From NCBI GenBank assembly GCA_017458805.1, contig JAFTAC010000059.1:1-8509 (forward strand): DNA of 8,509 nucleotides. Direction: 5' to 3'. A program made the position numbers and the translations under genes. The notes beneath the pieces are model-generated. The model ran no database searches and was not told the origin of the DNA. It saw nothing but the letters and a program-made list of their open reading frames with translations. Shown here in pieces: positions 7,734 through 8,509 of the stretch (positions are counted from its first letter, which is position 1; each line of letters begins with the position of its first letter). Source of the DNA: Victivallales bacterium. GTDB lineage: Bacteria; Verrucomicrobiota; Lentisphaeria; Oligosphaerales; Oligosphaeraceae.

Positions 7734-8480
7734 ATGACAAGAATTGCCTTTATTAGTGACATACATTCGAATATCGACGCACTACAGAGCGTTTTGGCTC
7801 ACATTGACAAAGTCGGAGCGGATGTAATACTTTGCCTTGGAGACATCGTCGGCTATGGCGGAGCCCCCAAGCAGTGCCTTGACTTGATACGCGAACGCGA
7901 CATCCAGACGGTGATGGGCAACCACGACGAATACGTCACGCTCATCATGGATCCGCGTGTAGAAAGGCTTCGCCCAGAAATCCGCCAGGCCGTTGAATGG
8001 ACCCAGATGCAGCTTTCCATGGACGACCTCAAGTGGCTCTCCAGCCTCGACATGCGCATGGCCGCCGACGAGTTTGAAATCCTCCACGCCTCTTACGCGC
8101 CTCCCCGCTGGGCCTATTGCCTGGACGAACCCACCTTCGCCCGCAACTTCGAGCACCAGACCAAGCAGCTGGCCTTCTGTGGACACAGCCACTCCCCCCT
8201 CTTCGGCTTCCAGATGGAAAACGGACAGCCTCTCCTCGACTATATCCACAACGCCTCCCGCAAGACTAAAATCGACGACCGCTTCAAGACCATGATCAAC
8301 GTCGGGTCCGTCGGTCAGCCGCGCGACAAAGACCCCCGCTCCTGCGTCGTATTCTACGAAATGGAGGCGAAGGAACTCTGGATGGACCGCGTCGAATACG
8401 ACATCGAGGCTGCCAGAGCCAAAATCATGGACGCCAAACTCCCCCAGAAGTTCGCCGACAGGCTTCTCGTTGGAGCATAG
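7734..8480 (+). CDS. Calcineurin-like metallophosphoesterase family protein
   Basis: A 248-residue cytoplasmic dimetal phosphoesterase (YfcE/ApaH-like branch of the calcineurin superfamily). All superfamily metal-site motifs are present in order: SDIHSN with Asp9 and His11, LGDIVGYG with Asp37, GNHDE with Asn63 and His64, His118 in LHASY, and GHSH with His151 and His153. A C-terminal NVGSVGQPRDKDPR motif (about 188-201) is typical of single-domain members of about 240 residues. The protein appears full length and intact, with no signal peptide. Family members hydrolyse phosphomonoesters, phosphodiesters or dinucleoside polyphosphates, and the substrate cannot be told from sequence. Its neighbour upstream is unrelated, so context does not help. 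Confidence 0.93.
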   Translation: MTRIAFISDIHSNIDALQSVLAHIDKVGADVILCLGDIVGYGGAPKQCLDLIRERDIQTVMGNHDEYVTLIMDPRVERLRPEIRQAVEWTQMQLSMDDLKWLSSLDMRMAADEFEILHASYAPPRWAYCLDEPTFARNFEHQTKQLAFCGHSHSPLFGFQMENGQPLLDYIHNASRKTKIDDRFKTMINVGSVGQPRDKDPRSCVVFYEMEAKELWMDRVEYDIEAARAKIMDAKLPQKFADRLLVGA

Positions 8481-8486
8481 AAACCA

Positions 8487-8509
8487 CGTCCCTTCCGTCC
8501 CTTCCGTCC
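8487..8509. repeat. 9-bp tandem repeat, truncated by the window end
   Basis: CGTCCCTTC is repeated at 8487-8495 and 8496-8504, and a third copy begins at 8505 and runs off the window. It starts 6 bp after the phosphoesterase stop codon. Unit and length differ from the heptamer array, but the placement directly after a gene end is the same. Total copy number is unknown. Confidence 0.75.

Noticed and set aside
7734..8480. Identification of the phosphoesterase as YfcE or a specific diadenosine tetraphosphatase
   Set aside because: Only superfamily metal-binding motifs are visible, and they do not decide the substrate, so no gene symbol was given.

Overview
The window looks like a piece of chromosome from an anaerobic or facultatively anaerobic bacterium with GC-rich genes and AT-rich intergenic DNA. 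The class III (oxygen-sensitive) ribonucleotide reductase points to anaerobic growth. A very large secreted protein built only of lectin-like and Ig-like beta-sandwich modules, together with short-unit tandem repeats between genes, would suit the PVC group, for example a Lentisphaerota relative. That taxonomic guess is inference from style, not from a marker gene.

Layout: (1) 1-1301, minus strand: the 5' two thirds of nrdD, running off the left edge. (2) 1302-1630: an AT-rich divergent intergenic region. On the minus strand it has a near-consensus sigma70-type promoter for nrdD (TTGACA, 17 bp, TATAGT). Two NrdR-box-like elements exactly 31 bp apart overlap or abut it, three helically phased A-tracts lie just upstream, and a leader of about 176 nt follows. 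On the plus strand it has a 15-bp inverted repeat, a TATAAT hexamer and a Shine-Dalgarno for the next gene. (3) 1631-7501, plus strand: one 1956-residue exported protein with an N-terminal signal peptide, about five ConA-like domains, then three jelly-roll modules interleaved with Ig-like domains. No catalytic domain or surface anchor is recognised. (4) 7502-7678: 19 tandem copies of a TAGTGGC-type heptamer starting one base after the stop codon, followed by a short inverted array; the outer arms form a 26-bp perfect inverted repeat. (5) 7734-8480, plus strand: a complete calcineurin-like metallophosphoesterase with all expected metal ligands. (6) 8487-8509: the start of a second tandem array (9-bp unit), cut by the window edge.

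The three genes do not form an obvious pathway. nrdD is divergent from the other two. The giant gene and the phosphoesterase point the same way, but the heptamer array separates them and the phosphoesterase has its own promoter candidate and Shine-Dalgarno. I see no defence system, mobile element, CRISPR array or RNA gene. The least explained structures are the heptamer array with its inverted arm, and the giant modular protein.
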